56,070 bases of DNA from an uncultured Clostridia bacterium (GTDB lineage: Bacteria > Bacillota > Clostridia > Oscillospirales > Acutalibacteraceae). Below the pieces are notes generated by a model. The model saw only the letters and a list, made by a program, of their open reading frames with translations. It made no database searches and was not told where the DNA came from. Of this stretch, positions 42,219 to 51,419 are shown in pieces. Position 1 is the stretch's first letter; each line of letters starts with the position of its first letter. The position numbers and the translations under genes are program-made. Location: assembly GCA_927362715.1 (NCBI GenBank), contig CAKMIX010000018.1, positions 1 through 56,070 of the forward strand, in the 5' to 3' direction.

Positions 42219-42266
42219 CCGCCTGAAACGGCTTTTTGCGACCGATACCAAAGAGGTGAAGACCAC

Positions 42267-42902
42267 ATGGCAGATCCGTATGCCGTTTTGGGCATACCGC
42301 GTAATGCGACCGACGAACAGCTCAAAGATGCATACCGCGCGCTTGCCCGCAAATATCAGGAGGATTCTCTCGCTTCCGGTCCGCTTGCGGACGTAGCACG
42401 TCGCAAAATGGAAGAGCTTGACCGCGCCTATGATGCAATCGTTGCCGAGCGGCGCGGGCAGACTGCGTATACGAGCGATCAGTCCTCTTATACGAATGCG
42501 GGAAACGGCGGTTATAACGCCTACGGCGGCAGCGCTTACAGCGGTTCGCAGTTTGCAGACGTGCGCGCGCAGATCAACAGCGGGCGCATCGATGACGCCG
42601 AGATGATCTTAGACGGCATCCCGATCGGCTCGCGTACGGCGGAGTGGTATTTCCTGAAAGGGCAGATCCAGCAGCGGCGCGGCTGGTTCGACGAAGCATA
42701 TAAAAATTATTCCGCCGCCTGCCAGCGCGACCCGGGCAATACCGAGTACGCGGCGGCGTTCAATTCGCTGAACAACAATTCGCGCGGCGGTTATCGCCAG
42801 ACCCGCGGCGGCGGGTGCGACGCCTGCGACATCTGTTCGTCGCTTTTGTGTGCGGACTGCTGCTGTGAATGCATGGGCGGCGATCTGATTCCGGGCTGCT
42901 GA
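42267..42902 (+). CDS. J-domain-like protein with Cys-rich tail
   Basis: 211 residues. The first 65 follow a J-domain (DPYAVLGIPRNATDEQLKDA, YRALARKYQEDS), but the HPD motif that stimulates Hsp70 reads Y-Q-E-D. A Tyr/Gly/Ser linker follows, then one TPR-like helical pair (DDAEMILDGIP through FDEAYKNYSAACQRDP), and a tail with ten Cys (GGGCDACDICSSLLCADCCCE). The tail could bind metal or act in folding. Without HPD it is unlikely to be an ordinary cochaperone. Confidence 0.8.
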   Translation: MADPYAVLGIPRNATDEQLKDAYRALARKYQEDSLASGPLADVARRKMEELDRAYDAIVAERRGQTAYTSDQSSYTNAGNGGYNAYGGSAYSGSQFADVRAQINSGRIDDAEMILDGIPIGSRTAEWYFLKGQIQQRRGWFDEAYKNYSAACQRDPGNTEYAAAFNSLNNNSRGGYRQTRGGGCDACDICSSLLCADCCCECMGGDLIPGC

Positions 42903-42903
42903 T

Positions 42904-43458
42904 ATGGGAAAGGGTAGTTTTCAAAACACCTCCAAAACCGCGCTCGGCGGTATCGTAGCGGCGCTTTCGGTCGCGACGATGTTCCTTACGGCAGTGATCC
43001 CGACACTGACCTATGCGCTGCCTGCGGTGGCGGGCGTGCTTTTGGTGGTCATGGTCATCGACGTCGGCAAAAAATGGGCGTTCGGCGTGTATGCGGCGGT
43101 GAGCCTGCTTTCTTTGCTGGTGCTTCCCGACAAGGAAGCCGCCGTGATGTATGTGTTCTTTTTCGGGCACTACCCCATCTTTAAGGCGATTTTAGAGGGA
43201 AGGCTGCATGGCGTGTGGCTGTGGGTGCTGAAATTCCTGCTGTTCAATGTTTCGGTGGTGCTGGCGTACCTTGTGATCATTTATGTGTTCCAGATCCCGT
43301 TTGACGATATGGAGGACTACGGCAAATGGGCGGTCTGGGCGCTTTTGGGGCTGGGCAACGTCGTGTTTGTGATCTATGATATCGCGATCTCCCGCCTTGT
43401 CACGCTGTATATGCTCAAATGGCGGAAATCCGTTCGTAAGCTGCTTAAGTTCAAATGA
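42904..43458 (+). CDS. Integral membrane protein of unknown function
   Basis: 184 residues with about five hydrophobic spans (12-30, 35-55, 58-75, 103-130 and 140-165) and a basic C-terminus (KWRKSVRKLLKFK). The start lies one base after the J-domain stop. The size and spread of helices recall ECF-type substrate-binding components, but no motif proves it. It is the last gene before a strong terminator. Confidence 0.7.
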   Translation: MGKGSFQNTSKTALGGIVAALSVATMFLTAVIPTLTYALPAVAGVLLVVMVIDVGKKWAFGVYAAVSLLSLLVLPDKEAAVMYVFFFGHYPIFKAILEGRLHGVWLWVLKFLLFNVSVVLAYLVIIYVFQIPFDDMEDYGKWAVWALLGLGNVVFVIYDIAISRLVTLYMLKWRKSVRKLLKFK

Positions 43459-43488
43459 ATATGGAAAACGGTTGGTTTGACCGCTGTA

Positions 43489-43528
43489 AACACGGAGTGC
43501 AAAAGCACTCCGTGTTTTGTGCTTTTTA
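43489..43528 (+). terminator. Terminator of the metF-DUF5685-J operon
   Basis: A perfect 12-bp stem (AACACGGAGTGC with its complement), loop AAAA, then TTGTGCTTTTT. Confidence 0.88.
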
Positions 43529-43554
43529 AAATGGCTTTCTTTTCATACACCCCT

Positions 43555-43582
43555 TTTCAAAACGGATCAGATATGCTAAAAT
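43555..43582 (+). promoter_or_regulatory. Promoter of pyrE
   Basis: TTTCAA, a 16-base spacer and TAAAAT preceded by TGC. Confidence 0.55.
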
Positions 43583-43614
43583 ACAAGCAACAATGACAAA
43601 AAGGAGCTTTAGCC

Positions 43615-44199
43615 ATGCTTACGCAAGAGAGAGTGACCGAAATTTTAAAAGAGGCGGGCGTGCTTTTAGAAGGGCATTTCCTGCTGACCTCCGGCCGGCA
43701 TTCCGATAAATATTTACAATGCGCCAAGATCTTTCGCAACACCAAATACAGCGAGGAGCTTTGCGCGGCGCTGGCGGAAAAATACAAGGATGCGGGCGTG
43801 CAGGTCGTTATCGGCCCCGCCATGGGCGCGGTGCAGATGGCGTATGAGGTCAGCCGCGCGCTCGGCTGTGAAAACTTCTTTACCGAGCGCGGTGAGGATG
43901 GTAAAATGACGCTGCGCCGCGGCTTTGCGGTTACCCCCGGTGAAAAGGTGCTGATCGTCGAGGATGTCGTGACCACGGGCGGCTCCGTGAAAGAGGTCAT
44001 CGACCTTGTGCGTGAGGCGGGCGGCGACATTGTCGGTGTCGGCTCCATTGTAGACCGTACCGGCGGCAAGATCGATTTCGGTGTGCCCTTTAAGGCCGTG
44101 TATTCCGCGCCGGTGACTTCTTGGGAAGCATCGGAATGCCCGCTTTGCAAGGCGGGCGAGCTCGAGCTTGTCAAGCCCGGCAGCCGCAAGATCAAATAA
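43615..44199 (+). CDS. pyrE: Orotate phosphoribosyltransferase
   Basis: 194 residues. The PRPP-binding motif is VLIVEDVVTTGGSV; FLLTSGRHSDKYLQCAKIF and GPAMGAVQMAYEVSR are typical. The enzyme joins orotate to PRPP to form OMP in pyrimidine synthesis. A CPLCKAG motif near the C-terminus is seen in clostridial forms. Other pyr genes are absent here. Confidence 0.94.
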   Translation: MLTQERVTEILKEAGVLLEGHFLLTSGRHSDKYLQCAKIFRNTKYSEELCAALAEKYKDAGVQVVIGPAMGAVQMAYEVSRALGCENFFTERGEDGKMTLRRGFAVTPGEKVLIVEDVVTTGGSVKEVIDLVREAGGDIVGVGSIVDRTGGKIDFGVPFKAVYSAPVTSWEASECPLCKAGELELVKPGSRKIK

Positions 44200-44205
44200 T
44201 CCGTG

Positions 44206-44910
44206 ATGGCAGAAAAGCAGTCTGCGCCGTTGCACGGCGGGCACCGCGCGCGGCTCAAAGCGCGCTTTGTCCGCGAGGGCTTAGATGCGTTTGAGGATCA
44301 CAATGCGCTGGAGCTTTTATTGTTTTATGCGATCCCGCAGCGCGACACCAACGAGCTTGCGCACCGTCTGATCGACGAGTTCGGCTCGCTTTCCGGCGTG
44401 TTTGATGCGAGCGTCGAGGCGCTGATGCACGTGCCGGGCGTCGGCGAGAATACGGCAGTCCTCATTCGCCTGATGGCGTCTCTGTTCGCAAAATATGAGC
44501 AGGACAAGGTCAAATCCGGCTCGCTTGTGCTCAATACCGCCAAGGTAGCGGGCGAATATTTCGTTTCGCAGTTCATCGGCAAAACCACCGAGCAGCTTTT
44601 GGCTGTGTGCATGACGCACAAATGCCGTGTGGTGAATACGGTCGTGATCTCCGAGGGCACGCCCGACAGTACGCGCATCAATCTGCGCAAGATCGCCGAA
44701 GCGGCGATCCAAAACGGCGCGTCCGATATCCTGCTTGCGCACAACCATCCCGCAGGCGTCGCGGCGCCGTCGGCTGCGGACATCGATGCTACGCGCAATA
44801 TCGTTTTAACGCTGCGCGCGCTGGGTATCCGCGTGAACGACCACTTCATTATCGCCGGCAAGGATTGGTTTTCCATGAAGACCAGCCCGAAGTTCAAATA
44901 CCTGTTTTAA
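44206..44910 (+). CDS. radC: RadC/JAMM domain DNA repair protein
   Basis: About 234 residues from ATG at 44206 (GTG at 44203 adjoins). A helix-hairpin-helix region (LMHVPGVGENTAVLIRLMAS) is followed by the MPN/JAMM domain with AHNHPAGVAAPSAADI. Despite the name, its role in repair is unproven. It lies just after pyrE and before the SOS-controlled uvrB. Confidence 0.93.
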   Translation: MAEKQSAPLHGGHRARLKARFVREGLDAFEDHNALELLLFYAIPQRDTNELAHRLIDEFGSLSGVFDASVEALMHVPGVGENTAVLIRLMASLFAKYEQDKVKSGSLVLNTAKVAGEYFVSQFIGKTTEQLLAVCMTHKCRVVNTVVISEGTPDSTRINLRKIAEAAIQNGASDILLAHNHPAGVAAPSAADIDATRNIVLTLRALGIRVNDHFIIAGKDWFSMKTSPKFKYLF

Positions 44911-44983
44911 ATCATCTCGCGCAAGCCAATGCTAAAAGCGTGTCGGGGCGTCCCGCCGCGCTTTTCTGTTGCCGTAAAAACAG

Positions 44984-45012
44984 TTGACAAAGCCTGAAAA
45001 ACAGGGTATGAT
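44984..45012 (+). promoter_or_regulatory. Promoter of uvrBA
   Basis: Perfect TTGACA, a 17-base spacer and TATGAT. Confidence 0.85.
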
Positions 45013-45018
45013 AGGAAA

Positions 45019-45030
45019 GAACAAATGTTC
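45019..45030 (+). promoter_or_regulatory. LexA (SOS) box
   Basis: A perfect GAAC-AAAT-GTTC palindrome at the predicted transcription start of uvrB, the usual repressor position. It indicates DNA-damage induction of uvrB and uvrA through LexA. Confidence 0.88.
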
Positions 45031-45061
45031 TTTTAACTTTGTGACCGCTACGGAGAATCCT

Positions 45062-47032
45062 ATGGAAGAACAAAAATTCAAATTGAAAGCGCCCTATGCG
45101 CCTACGGGCGACCAGCCCGAGGCGATCGCAGCGCTGACCGCAGGTGTAAATAAAGGCTATATGGAGCAGACGCTTTTGGGCGTGACGGGTTCCGGTAAGA
45201 CCTTTACGATGGCGAATATCATCGCCAATCTCAACCGCCCGACGCTGGTGCTCGCGCACAACAAGACCCTTGCAGCGCAGCTTTGCTCGGAGTTTAAGGA
45301 ATTTTTTTCTGAAAATGCCGTGGAATACTTCGTCTCCTATTACGATTATTACCAGCCTGAGGCGTACATCCCCTCAACGGATACGTATATCGAAAAGGAT
45401 TCCGCCATCAATGATGAGATCGACAAGCTGCGTCACTCCGCGACGTCGGCGCTTTCCGAACGCCGCGATGTCATCATTGTCGCCAGCGTCTCCTGCATTT
45501 ATACCCTTGGCGACCCCATCGACTACCGCAACATGGTGATCTCCCTGCGGCAGGGGATGCAGAAGAACCGCGACGAGCTGCTGCAAAAGCTCGTGGAGAT
45601 CCAATACGAGCGCAATGACATCAACTTTATCCGCAACAAATTCCGCGTGCGCGGGGACGTGGTGGAGATTTTTCCGGCATATGCCAGCGATACCGCGATC
45701 CGTGTCGAATTTTTCGGGGATGAGATCGACCGCATCAGCGAGATCAACCCCCTCACCGGGCAGGTCAAAAACGTGGTCTCCCACGTTGCGATCTATCCCG
45801 CGTCACACTATGTCGTTTCGCCCGATAAGCTCGAAACTGCGATCGAAGAGATCCTTGCCGAAATGGAGGCGCGCGTCAAGGAATTTGAAAAGGCGGGCAA
45901 GCTGCTTGAAGCGCAGCGCATCCGCCAGCGCACCGAATACGACATGGAAATGCTGCGCGAGACGGGCTTCTGCAAGGGGATCGAAAACTATTCCCGCGTG
46001 ATGTCCGGGCGTGCGCCCGGCTCTGCGCCGTTCACCTTACTCGATTATTTCCCAAAGGACTTCCTGCTGTTCGTCGACGAATCCCACGTCACGCTCCCGC
46101 AGGTGCGCGGCATGTACGGCGGCGACCGCTCCCGCAAGGAATCCTTAGTGGAATTCGGTTTCCGTCTGCCCTCGGCGTTTGATAACCGTCCGCTGACCTT
46201 CGATGAATTTTACGAGCGCGTCGGGCAGAAAATTTTCGTGAGCGCCACGCCCGGCGACTTTGAACGCGCAAAAAGCGCACAGATCGTCGAGCAGGTCATC
46301 CGGCCCACCGGACTTTTGGATCCCGAGATCTTCGTGCGTCCGACCGAGGGGCAGATCGAGGATCTGATCTCCGAGATCCGGCTGCGCACCGACCGCGGCG
46401 AGCGCGTGCTCGTCACGACACTCACAAAAAAAATGGCGGAAAATCTGACCGACTTCCTCGACACGCACGGCATCAAGGTCAAGTATATGCACTATGACAT
46501 CGACACCATCGAGCGCATGGAGATCATCCGCGATCTGCGTCTGGGCGAATTTGACGTGCTCGTCGGCATCAACCTCCTGCGTGAGGGCTTAGACATTCCC
46601 GAGGTGTCGCTCGTCGCGATCCTCGATGCGGATAAAGAGGGCTTTTTGCGCTCGGAAACGTCGCTGGTGCAGACCGTCGGGCGTGCGGCGCGCAACGCGC
46701 ACGGCGAGGTCATCATGTATGCCGACAGCGTCACGCCCTCCATGGAGCGCGCCATCGCCGAGACGGTGCGCCGCCGCGAAAAACAGATGCGCTATAACGA
46801 AGTACACGGGATCACACCGCGCACCATTCAAAAGGATGTGCGCGACATCCTCGAAATCTCCACGCACGCCGAAGACGGCAAGAAGCCGCGCAAGCGCCTG
46901 AGTGAACGCGAACGGCAGGCGATGATCGCCAAATTGACCGCCGAGATGCGTGCGGCGGCAAAGCTGCTGGAATTCGAGCACGCGGCCATGCTGCGCGACA
47001 AAATTCAGGAACTCAAAGGGGAAAAACGCTGA
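45062..47032 (+). CDS. uvrB: Excinuclease ABC subunit B
   Basis: 656 residues. Walker A is [12 protein letters not shown]; the damage-probing beta-hairpin [12 protein letters not shown], the helicase motif [10 protein letters not shown] and a C-terminal UVR domain ([16 protein letters not shown]) are present. It verifies damage with UvrA and recruits UvrC for nucleotide excision repair. The ATG at 45062 is preferred to upstream starts, which lie in the promoter. It overlaps uvrA by one base. Confidence 0.98.
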   Translation: MEEQKFKLKAPYAPTGDQPEAIAALTAGVNKGYMEQTLLGVTGSGKTFTMANIIANLNRPTLVLAHNKTLAAQLCSEFKEFFSENAVEYFVSYYDYYQPEAYIPSTDTYIEKDSAINDEIDKLRHSATSALSERRDVIIVASVSCIYTLGDPIDYRNMVISLRQGMQKNRDELLQKLVEIQYERNDINFIRNKFRVRGDVVEIFPAYASDTAIRVEFFGDEIDRISEINPLTGQVKNVVSHVAIYPASHYVVSPDKLETAIEEILAEMEARVKEFEKAGKLLEAQRIRQRTEYDMEMLRETGFCKGIENYSRVMSGRAPGSAPFTLLDYFPKDFLLFVDESHVTLPQVRGMYGGDRSRKESLVEFGFRLPSAFDNRPLTFDEFYERVGQKIFVSATPGDFERAKSAQIVEQVIRPTGLLDPEIFVRPTEGQIEDLISEIRLRTDRGERVLVTTLTKKMAENLTDFLDTHGIKVKYMHYDIDTIERMEIIRDLRLGEFDVLVGINLLREGLDIPEVSLVAILDADKEGFLRSETSLVQTVGRAARNAHGEVIMYADSVTPSMERAIAETVRRREKQMRYNEVHGITPRTIQKDVRDILEISTHAEDGKKPRKRLSERERQAMIAKLTAEMRAAAKLLEFEHAAMLRDKIQELKGEKR

Positions 47033-49872
47033 TGGCAAGCAAACACATTGTGGTCAAAGGTGCGCGCGAGCACAACCTGAAAAATATAGATGTCGAGATC
47101 CCGCGTGACAAGCTCGTGGTGCTTACGGGCCTTTCGGGGTCGGGCAAATCATCGCTCGCATTCGACACCATTTATGCCGAGGGGCAGCGGCGGTATGTGG
47201 AGTCGCTCTCCTCCTATGCGCGTATGTTCCTCGGACAGATGGAAAAGCCGAACGTCGATTCCATCGACGGGCTTTCCCCCGCCATTTCCATCGACCAGAA
47301 GACCACGTCCAAAAATCCGCGTTCCACGGTGGGTACGGTGACCGAGATTTACGACTACCTGCGGCTTTTGTATGCGCGCGTGGGCGTGCCGCACTGCCCC
47401 GTGTGCGGACGTGAGATCGTGCGGCAGTCGGTGGACACCATCGTAGACCGCGTTATGGAGTTGGAACCGGGCGCGAAGATCCAGGTCATGGCGCCCGTGG
47501 TGCGCGGCAGAAAGGGAGAGCACCAGAAAGAACTCGACGCCGCGCGGCGTTCAGGCTTTGTGCGCGTGCGCGTGGACGGCAATCTGTATGATCTGTCCGA
47601 AGAAATCAAGCTCGAAAAGAATTTTAAGCACAGCATCGAAATCGTCGTGGACCGGCTTGTGATCTCGCCCGACATCCGCAGCCGCCTTGCGGACTCCATT
47701 GAAACGGCGACGTCGCTTTCGGGCGGCACGGTGCTCATCAACCTCATCGGCGGGGAGGATCTGCTGTTTTCGCAGAACTATGCCTGCCCTGAGCACGGTG
47801 CTTCGGTGGACGAGCTGACCCCACGGATGTTCTCGTTCAACAATCCGTTTGGTGCGTGCGAGACCTGTACGGGGCTTGGGACGTTTTTAAAGGTCGATCC
47901 CGATCTCATCATCCCGAACAAAAAGCTGTCTATCCGCGACGGCGCCATTCGCGCCAGCGGCTGGACAAATGCCGAGGGCGGCACCATCGCACAGATGTAC
48001 TATGAAGCGCTCGGCAAAAAATACGGCTTTACGCTCGACACGCCCATTTGTGACCTTTCTAAAAAGGCGCTCGATGCTTTGCTGTACGGTACGAAAGGCG
48101 AAAAGCTGAGCATGCAGCGCACCAATGTCTACGGCACGGGCAGTTATACCGCTGCATTCGAAGGCATCGTCAACAACCTCGAGCGGCGGTATAAGGAATC
48201 TACAAGCGATTGGGCGCGCTGGGAGATCGAGCAGGTCATGAAAGCCTGTGACTGCCCCGACTGCCACGGTGCGCGCCTCAAACCCATCACCTTAGGCGTG
48301 ACGGTGGGCGGCATCAATATTTATGAATTCACCAAAATGTCCGTGACGGCGGCATTGCAATTTTTAGATGCGTTGGAATTGCGTGACCGCGACCGCGTGA
48401 TTGCCGACCAGATTCTGCGCGAGATCCGCAGCCGGCTTGAATTTCTGTCAAGCGTGGGACTGGAATACTTAACGCTTGCGCGCTCGTCGGGCACGCTCTC
48501 TGGCGGTGAAAGCCAGCGTATCCGTTTGGCGACACAGATCGGTTCATCTTTAATGGGCGTGCTGTATATCCTCGATGAGCCGAGCATCGGACTGCATCAG
48601 CGTGACAACGACAAGCTGCTTGCCACGCTCAAGCATCTGCGCGATCTCGGCAACACGCTGCTGGTCGTCGAGCATGACGAGGACACCATGTACGCCGCAG
48701 ATTACATTGTGGACATCGGCCCCGGGGCGGGTGTGCACGGCGGCGAGGTCGTCTGCGCAGGTACGGTGGAGGATATCAAAAACTGCCCTGCGTCCATCAC
48801 CGGACAGTATTTGAGCGGCAAGCGCAAAATCCCCGTGCCCGAAACGCGCCGCAAGGGGAACGGCAAGTTCCTCACTGTGCGCGGCGCGGCGGAAAACAAC
48901 CTCAAAAACATCAACGTAAAATTCCCCTTAGGCAAATTCATCGCCGTCACCGGTGTGTCGGGGTCGGGTAAATCTTCGCTGGTCAATGAAATCTTGTATA
49001 AGCGCCTTGCCAATGAACTCAACGGCGCGAAAAAGCCCGTGGGGAAGCATAAGGATATTTTAGGCCTCGAAAATCTTGACAAGGTCGTAGACATCGACCA
49101 GTCGCCCATCGGCAGAACGCCGCGTTCCAATCCCGCCACCTATACGGGCGTGTTCACGGATATCCGCAACCTGTTCGCGCAAACGCAGGATGCCAAAGTG
49201 CGCGGCTTTACGCCGAGCCGTTTCTCTTTTAACGTCAAGGGCGGACGCTGCGAAGCGTGCCAGGGCGACGGCATTGTGAAGATCGAAATGCACTTTTTGG
49301 CGGATATCTATGTACCTTGTGACGTGTGCAAGGGTGCGCGTTTCAACCGGGAAACGCTGGAGGTCAAATATAAGGGCAAATCCATTTATGACGTGCTGGA
49401 AATGACAGTGGAGGAGGCGCTCGGCTTCTTTTCCAGTATTCCTAAGATCAGCCGCAAGCTCCAGACGATTTATGACGTAGGGCTCGGCTATGTCAAGCTC
49501 GGCCAGCCCGCCACCACGCTTTCCGGCGGCGAGGCGCAGCGCGTGAAGCTCGCAACGGAGCTTTCCCGCCGCCCGACGGGCAGGACAATCTATATTTTGG
49601 ACGAACCCACCACAGGTTTGCACACGGCGGACGTGCACCGCCTTATTGACGTTTTGCAGAAGCTCGCGGACGGCGGCAATACGGTCGTTGTGATCGAGCA
49701 TAATCTGGACGTCATCAAGGTCGCGGATCATATCATCGACCTCGGACCCGAGGGCGGGGACAACGGCGGTACCGTTGTCGCCGAAGGCACGCCCGAAGCA
49801 GTCGCGCGCTGTGAACAGTCCTATACGGGGCAGTATCTTAAGCCGCTGCTTGAAAAACAGGCGGGGAAATAA
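47032..49872 (+). CDS. uvrA: Excinuclease ABC subunit A
   Basis: 946 residues, full length. Two ABC modules are seen: [14 protein letters not shown] with [16 protein letters not shown], and [15 protein letters not shown] with [15 protein letters not shown]. Zinc finger cysteines ([26 protein letters not shown] and CDVCKGARF) are in place. It finds bulky DNA lesions and loads UvrB. Translationally coupled to uvrB. Confidence 0.98.
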   Translation: MASKHIVVKGAREHNLKNIDVEIPRDKLVVLTGLSGSGKSSLAFDTIYAEGQRRYVESLSSYARMFLGQMEKPNVDSIDGLSPAISIDQKTTSKNPRSTVGTVTEIYDYLRLLYARVGVPHCPVCGREIVRQSVDTIVDRVMELEPGAKIQVMAPVVRGRKGEHQKELDAARRSGFVRVRVDGNLYDLSEEIKLEKNFKHSIEIVVDRLVISPDIRSRLADSIETATSLSGGTVLINLIGGEDLLFSQNYACPEHGASVDELTPRMFSFNNPFGACETCTGLGTFLKVDPDLIIPNKKLSIRDGAIRASGWTNAEGGTIAQMYYEALGKKYGFTLDTPICDLSKKALDALLYGTKGEKLSMQRTNVYGTGSYTAAFEGIVNNLERRYKESTSDWARWEIEQVMKACDCPDCHGARLKPITLGVTVGGINIYEFTKMSVTAALQFLDALELRDRDRVIADQILREIRSRLEFLSSVGLEYLTLARSSGTLSGGESQRIRLATQIGSSLMGVLYILDEPSIGLHQRDNDKLLATLKHLRDLGNTLLVVEHDEDTMYAADYIVDIGPGAGVHGGEVVCAGTVEDIKNCPASITGQYLSGKRKIPVPETRRKGNGKFLTVRGAAENNLKNINVKFPLGKFIAVTGVSGSGKSSLVNEILYKRLANELNGAKKPVGKHKDILGLENLDKVVDIDQSPIGRTPRSNPATYTGVFTDIRNLFAQTQDAKVRGFTPSRFSFNVKGGRCEACQGDGIVKIEMHFLADIYVPCDVCKGARFNRETLEVKYKGKSIYDVLEMTVEEALGFFSSIPKISRKLQTIYDVGLGYVKLGQPATTLSGGEAQRVKLATELSRRPTGRTIYILDEPTTGLHTADVHRLIDVLQKLADGGNTVVVIEHNLDVIKVADHIIDLGPEGGDNGGTVVAEGTPEAVARCEQSYTGQYLKPLLEKQAGK

Positions 49873-49890
49873 CCAAACGAAAAATCAAAA

Positions 49891-49934
49891 AAGCGCGCAG
49901 TCCGAACGACTTCGTTCGGGCTGCGCGCTTTCTG
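49891..49934 (+). terminator. Terminator of uvrBA
   Basis: A 17-18-bp stem from AAGCGCGCAG...CCGAACG to CGTTCGG...CTGCGCGCTT with one T-G pair. The T-run after it is short. Confidence 0.75.
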
Positions 49935-49945
49935 CAAACGGGCAT

Positions 49946-50137
49946 AAAAATCCCCGCCCGACCGCGCACGGCTAATAATAACCTGCAAAAAGCAGGTGGG
50001 CGTCTATCCTCGGTTTCAGTGCTCCCAGCGTCCGCCAAAGGGCGGGAGGTCTGCACACCGCCTCGGAATTCCGACTCCCGTTTAAAAACGTGTTGGGTTA
50101 ATATTGAACCGTACGGTTCTCGCATCGGGCAGGTTGA
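49946..50137 (-). ncRNA. ssrS: 6S RNA
   Basis: About 190 bases on the minus strand form a rod. The ends pair (CCTGCCCGA..GCG near 50137 with CGC..GGTCGGGCGGG near 49951). Inside lie a conserved-looking GGGAGTCGGAATTCCGAGGC stretch, an upper stem CTCCC...GGGAG capped by GCC-CTT-TGGC, and a small CCTGC-TTTTT-GCAGG hairpin. A T-run follows the 3' arm. 6S RNA mimics an open promoter and holds sigma-A polymerase in stationary phase. It lies 10 bases after the DUF1292 gene and may be processed from that transcript. Confidence 0.75.
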
Positions 50138-50147
50138 TAGGTTTTCT

Positions 50148-50444
50148 TTATTCTTCTGTAATGTCGAACAGATCCGCGAGCCGTTCCTCGAATGCGGCGC
50201 CGATCCGGTTGAACTCCTCGTCATCCTCGATGGGTTCAAGATACGTTTCGCCGTCCTCCTCGGTGACCCGAAGAATGATCAGCTCACCGTCGTCGTCCAG
50301 GATCTCTTCCGCTTCATCGTAAACAGGGAGCAGCGCTACATAGCGCGCGTCGTCCGTTTCAATGCGGTCAAGCTCTTCAAAGATATGTTCCGTACCGTCC
50401 TCGTCCACGACGCTGACGATGTCGGGGTTGTATGCTTCGTCCAT
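50148..50444 (-). CDS. DUF1292 family protein (YrzB-like)
   Basis: 98 residues, very acidic. The domain reads DIVSVVDEDGTEHIFEELDR, YVALLPVYD and LRVTEEDGETYLEPIEDDEE, matching DUF1292. GGAGG before the ATG at 50444 sets the start; eight upstream codons are probably untranslated. The gene is usually found with ireB and ruvX; here it stands alone with 6S RNA. Function unknown. Confidence 0.88.
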   Translation of the reverse strand: MDEAYNPDIVSVVDEDGTEHIFEELDRIETDDARYVALLPVYDEAEEILDDDGELIILRVTEEDGETYLEPIEDDEEFNRIGAAFEERLADLFDITEE

Positions 50445-50477
50445 GTGTTCCTCCGTTGGCAGCTTCATTCTGTTTAC

Positions 50478-50506
50478 ATTTTACCCCGAAACGGGCGTAT
50501 AGTCAA
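50478..50506 (-). promoter_or_regulatory. Promoter of DUF1292 / 6S RNA
   Basis: On the minus strand: TTGACT, a 17-base spacer and TAAAAT, about 30 bases before the DUF1292 start. Confidence 0.75.
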
Positions 50507-50592
50507 CGGTAAAAATTGCCCACCCTGCATTTTGCGCGTTTTGCGCCACGGTAGACAGGGAAAAACACCGATTTTCGGCAAGATGGACAATC

Positions 50593-50655
50593 AATATAAA
50601 AAAATATAAAAAATTTTAAAAAAACTATTGACTTTTCCGAATTCGGTGCTATAAT
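50593..50655 (+). promoter_or_regulatory. Strong promoter with A/T-rich UP element
   Basis: TTGACT (50628), a 16-base spacer and perfect TATAAT (50650) preceded by TGC. Directly upstream are over 30 bases of nearly pure A and T, as in rRNA promoters. It drives the RNA at 50662. Confidence 0.85.
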
Positions 50656-50661
50656 AAAGAT

Positions 50662-51337
50662 GAACAAAGGGAGAAACCAAAGCAAACCCCTAAATGGTTC
50701 AAGGCGGGCTTAAGGCTTTTGGTCCTCCGCAAATCAAAGAGCCGAAAGGAAAGTACTCCGGCAGCATGTAAGGCTCGAATCCGTTTGAAAGGATTTGCCG
50801 TAAAGCACGGCGAAACGAGATTCGGTAAAACAGGGCCGGGGGGGGCGGACGCAGATCAGACGTTCGCGGTGCTCTTCGGTTGCAGGTCGGCGGTGTGACG
50901 CAGGGGCAAAAACCCCAAGGTCCGAATAAGACCGATCGGCACGAAAAAGCGGAGTTCAAAATGTGCTTTGAATCACGAGACTTCTCAAAAGGCAATCGTT
51001 CTGTCGATTGTGATAGGTCTCGGCGGGTGGTTTCTGAAAAGCCTTTTGTTACAAAACGAAGGGAGGCGAATCCAATGTACGGTATAGGAACTGAAGAACC
51101 GCAGACATTCGGTTCGCTGTCCGCTGCGGTCAAATTTGACAGATAAGATGTAAGTTGTAAGAGTTTTATCGTATCTCCAAGAACAAATTTGACTACGTTC
51201 GCTGTAAGAAGTGCGTTAAAGAACTACAAAAACAAAACGATTTTCGTGAAGTCTGACGCCGCAGCGGGCAGCTTAGATAAAACTGAATAACGATATAAAT
51301 AGAGGCTCCGAGACCGTCCGTTTCGGAGCTTTTGCTT
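50662..51337 (+). ncRNA. Candidate large structured noncoding RNA
   Basis: About 676 bases lie between a rRNA-grade promoter and an intrinsic terminator, without a convincing gene. Hairpins are frequent: ATCC...GGAT (about 50773), GCCG...CGGC (50797), GGGG-CAAAAA-CCCC (50903), GGTC...GACC, and GAACCG...CGGTTC (51088). GAGAC (about 50979) pairs with GTCTC (51020) around an AATCG/CGATT hairpin, while AAAAGGC inside it can pair with GCCTTTT (51043), forming a pseudoknot. TCAAATTTG (51130) pairs with CAAATTTGA (51184). The size and ornate fold recall OLE, GOLLD or ROOL RNAs; I cannot tell whether it belongs to any of them. Confidence 0.65.
51305..51334 (+). terminator. Terminator of the large RNA
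   Basis: GCTCCGA pairs with TCGGAGC, followed by TTTTGCTTTGC. Confidence 0.75.
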
Positions 51338-51361
51338 TGCCTGTTTGCAGCGCTCCTATAC

Positions 51362-51396
51362 AAAAATCCCCGCTTGAATGGAAAGCGGGGATTTTT
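51362..51396 (-). terminator. Bidirectional terminator, mainly of the GH16 gene
   Basis: AAAAATCCCCGCTT pairs with AAGCGGGGATTTTT, giving a T-run on both strands. It ends the minus-strand GH16 gene and backs up the RNA terminator. Confidence 0.85.
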
Positions 51397-51419
51397 ATAT
51401 GTATCATTGTTTTTTGCGC

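Noticed and set aside
50880-51146. 88-codon frame inside the large RNA
   Set aside because: No ribosome site, basic random-looking peptide, and it crosses the proposed stems. Only the internal 23-codon frame with a ribosome site is kept as a weak option.
50662-51337. RNase P RNA, tmRNA or SRP RNA
   Set aside because: The conserved GAGGAAAGTCC and ACAGAA motifs of RNase P, the tRNA-like CCA end of tmRNA and the SRP Alu/S-domain motifs were looked for and not found.
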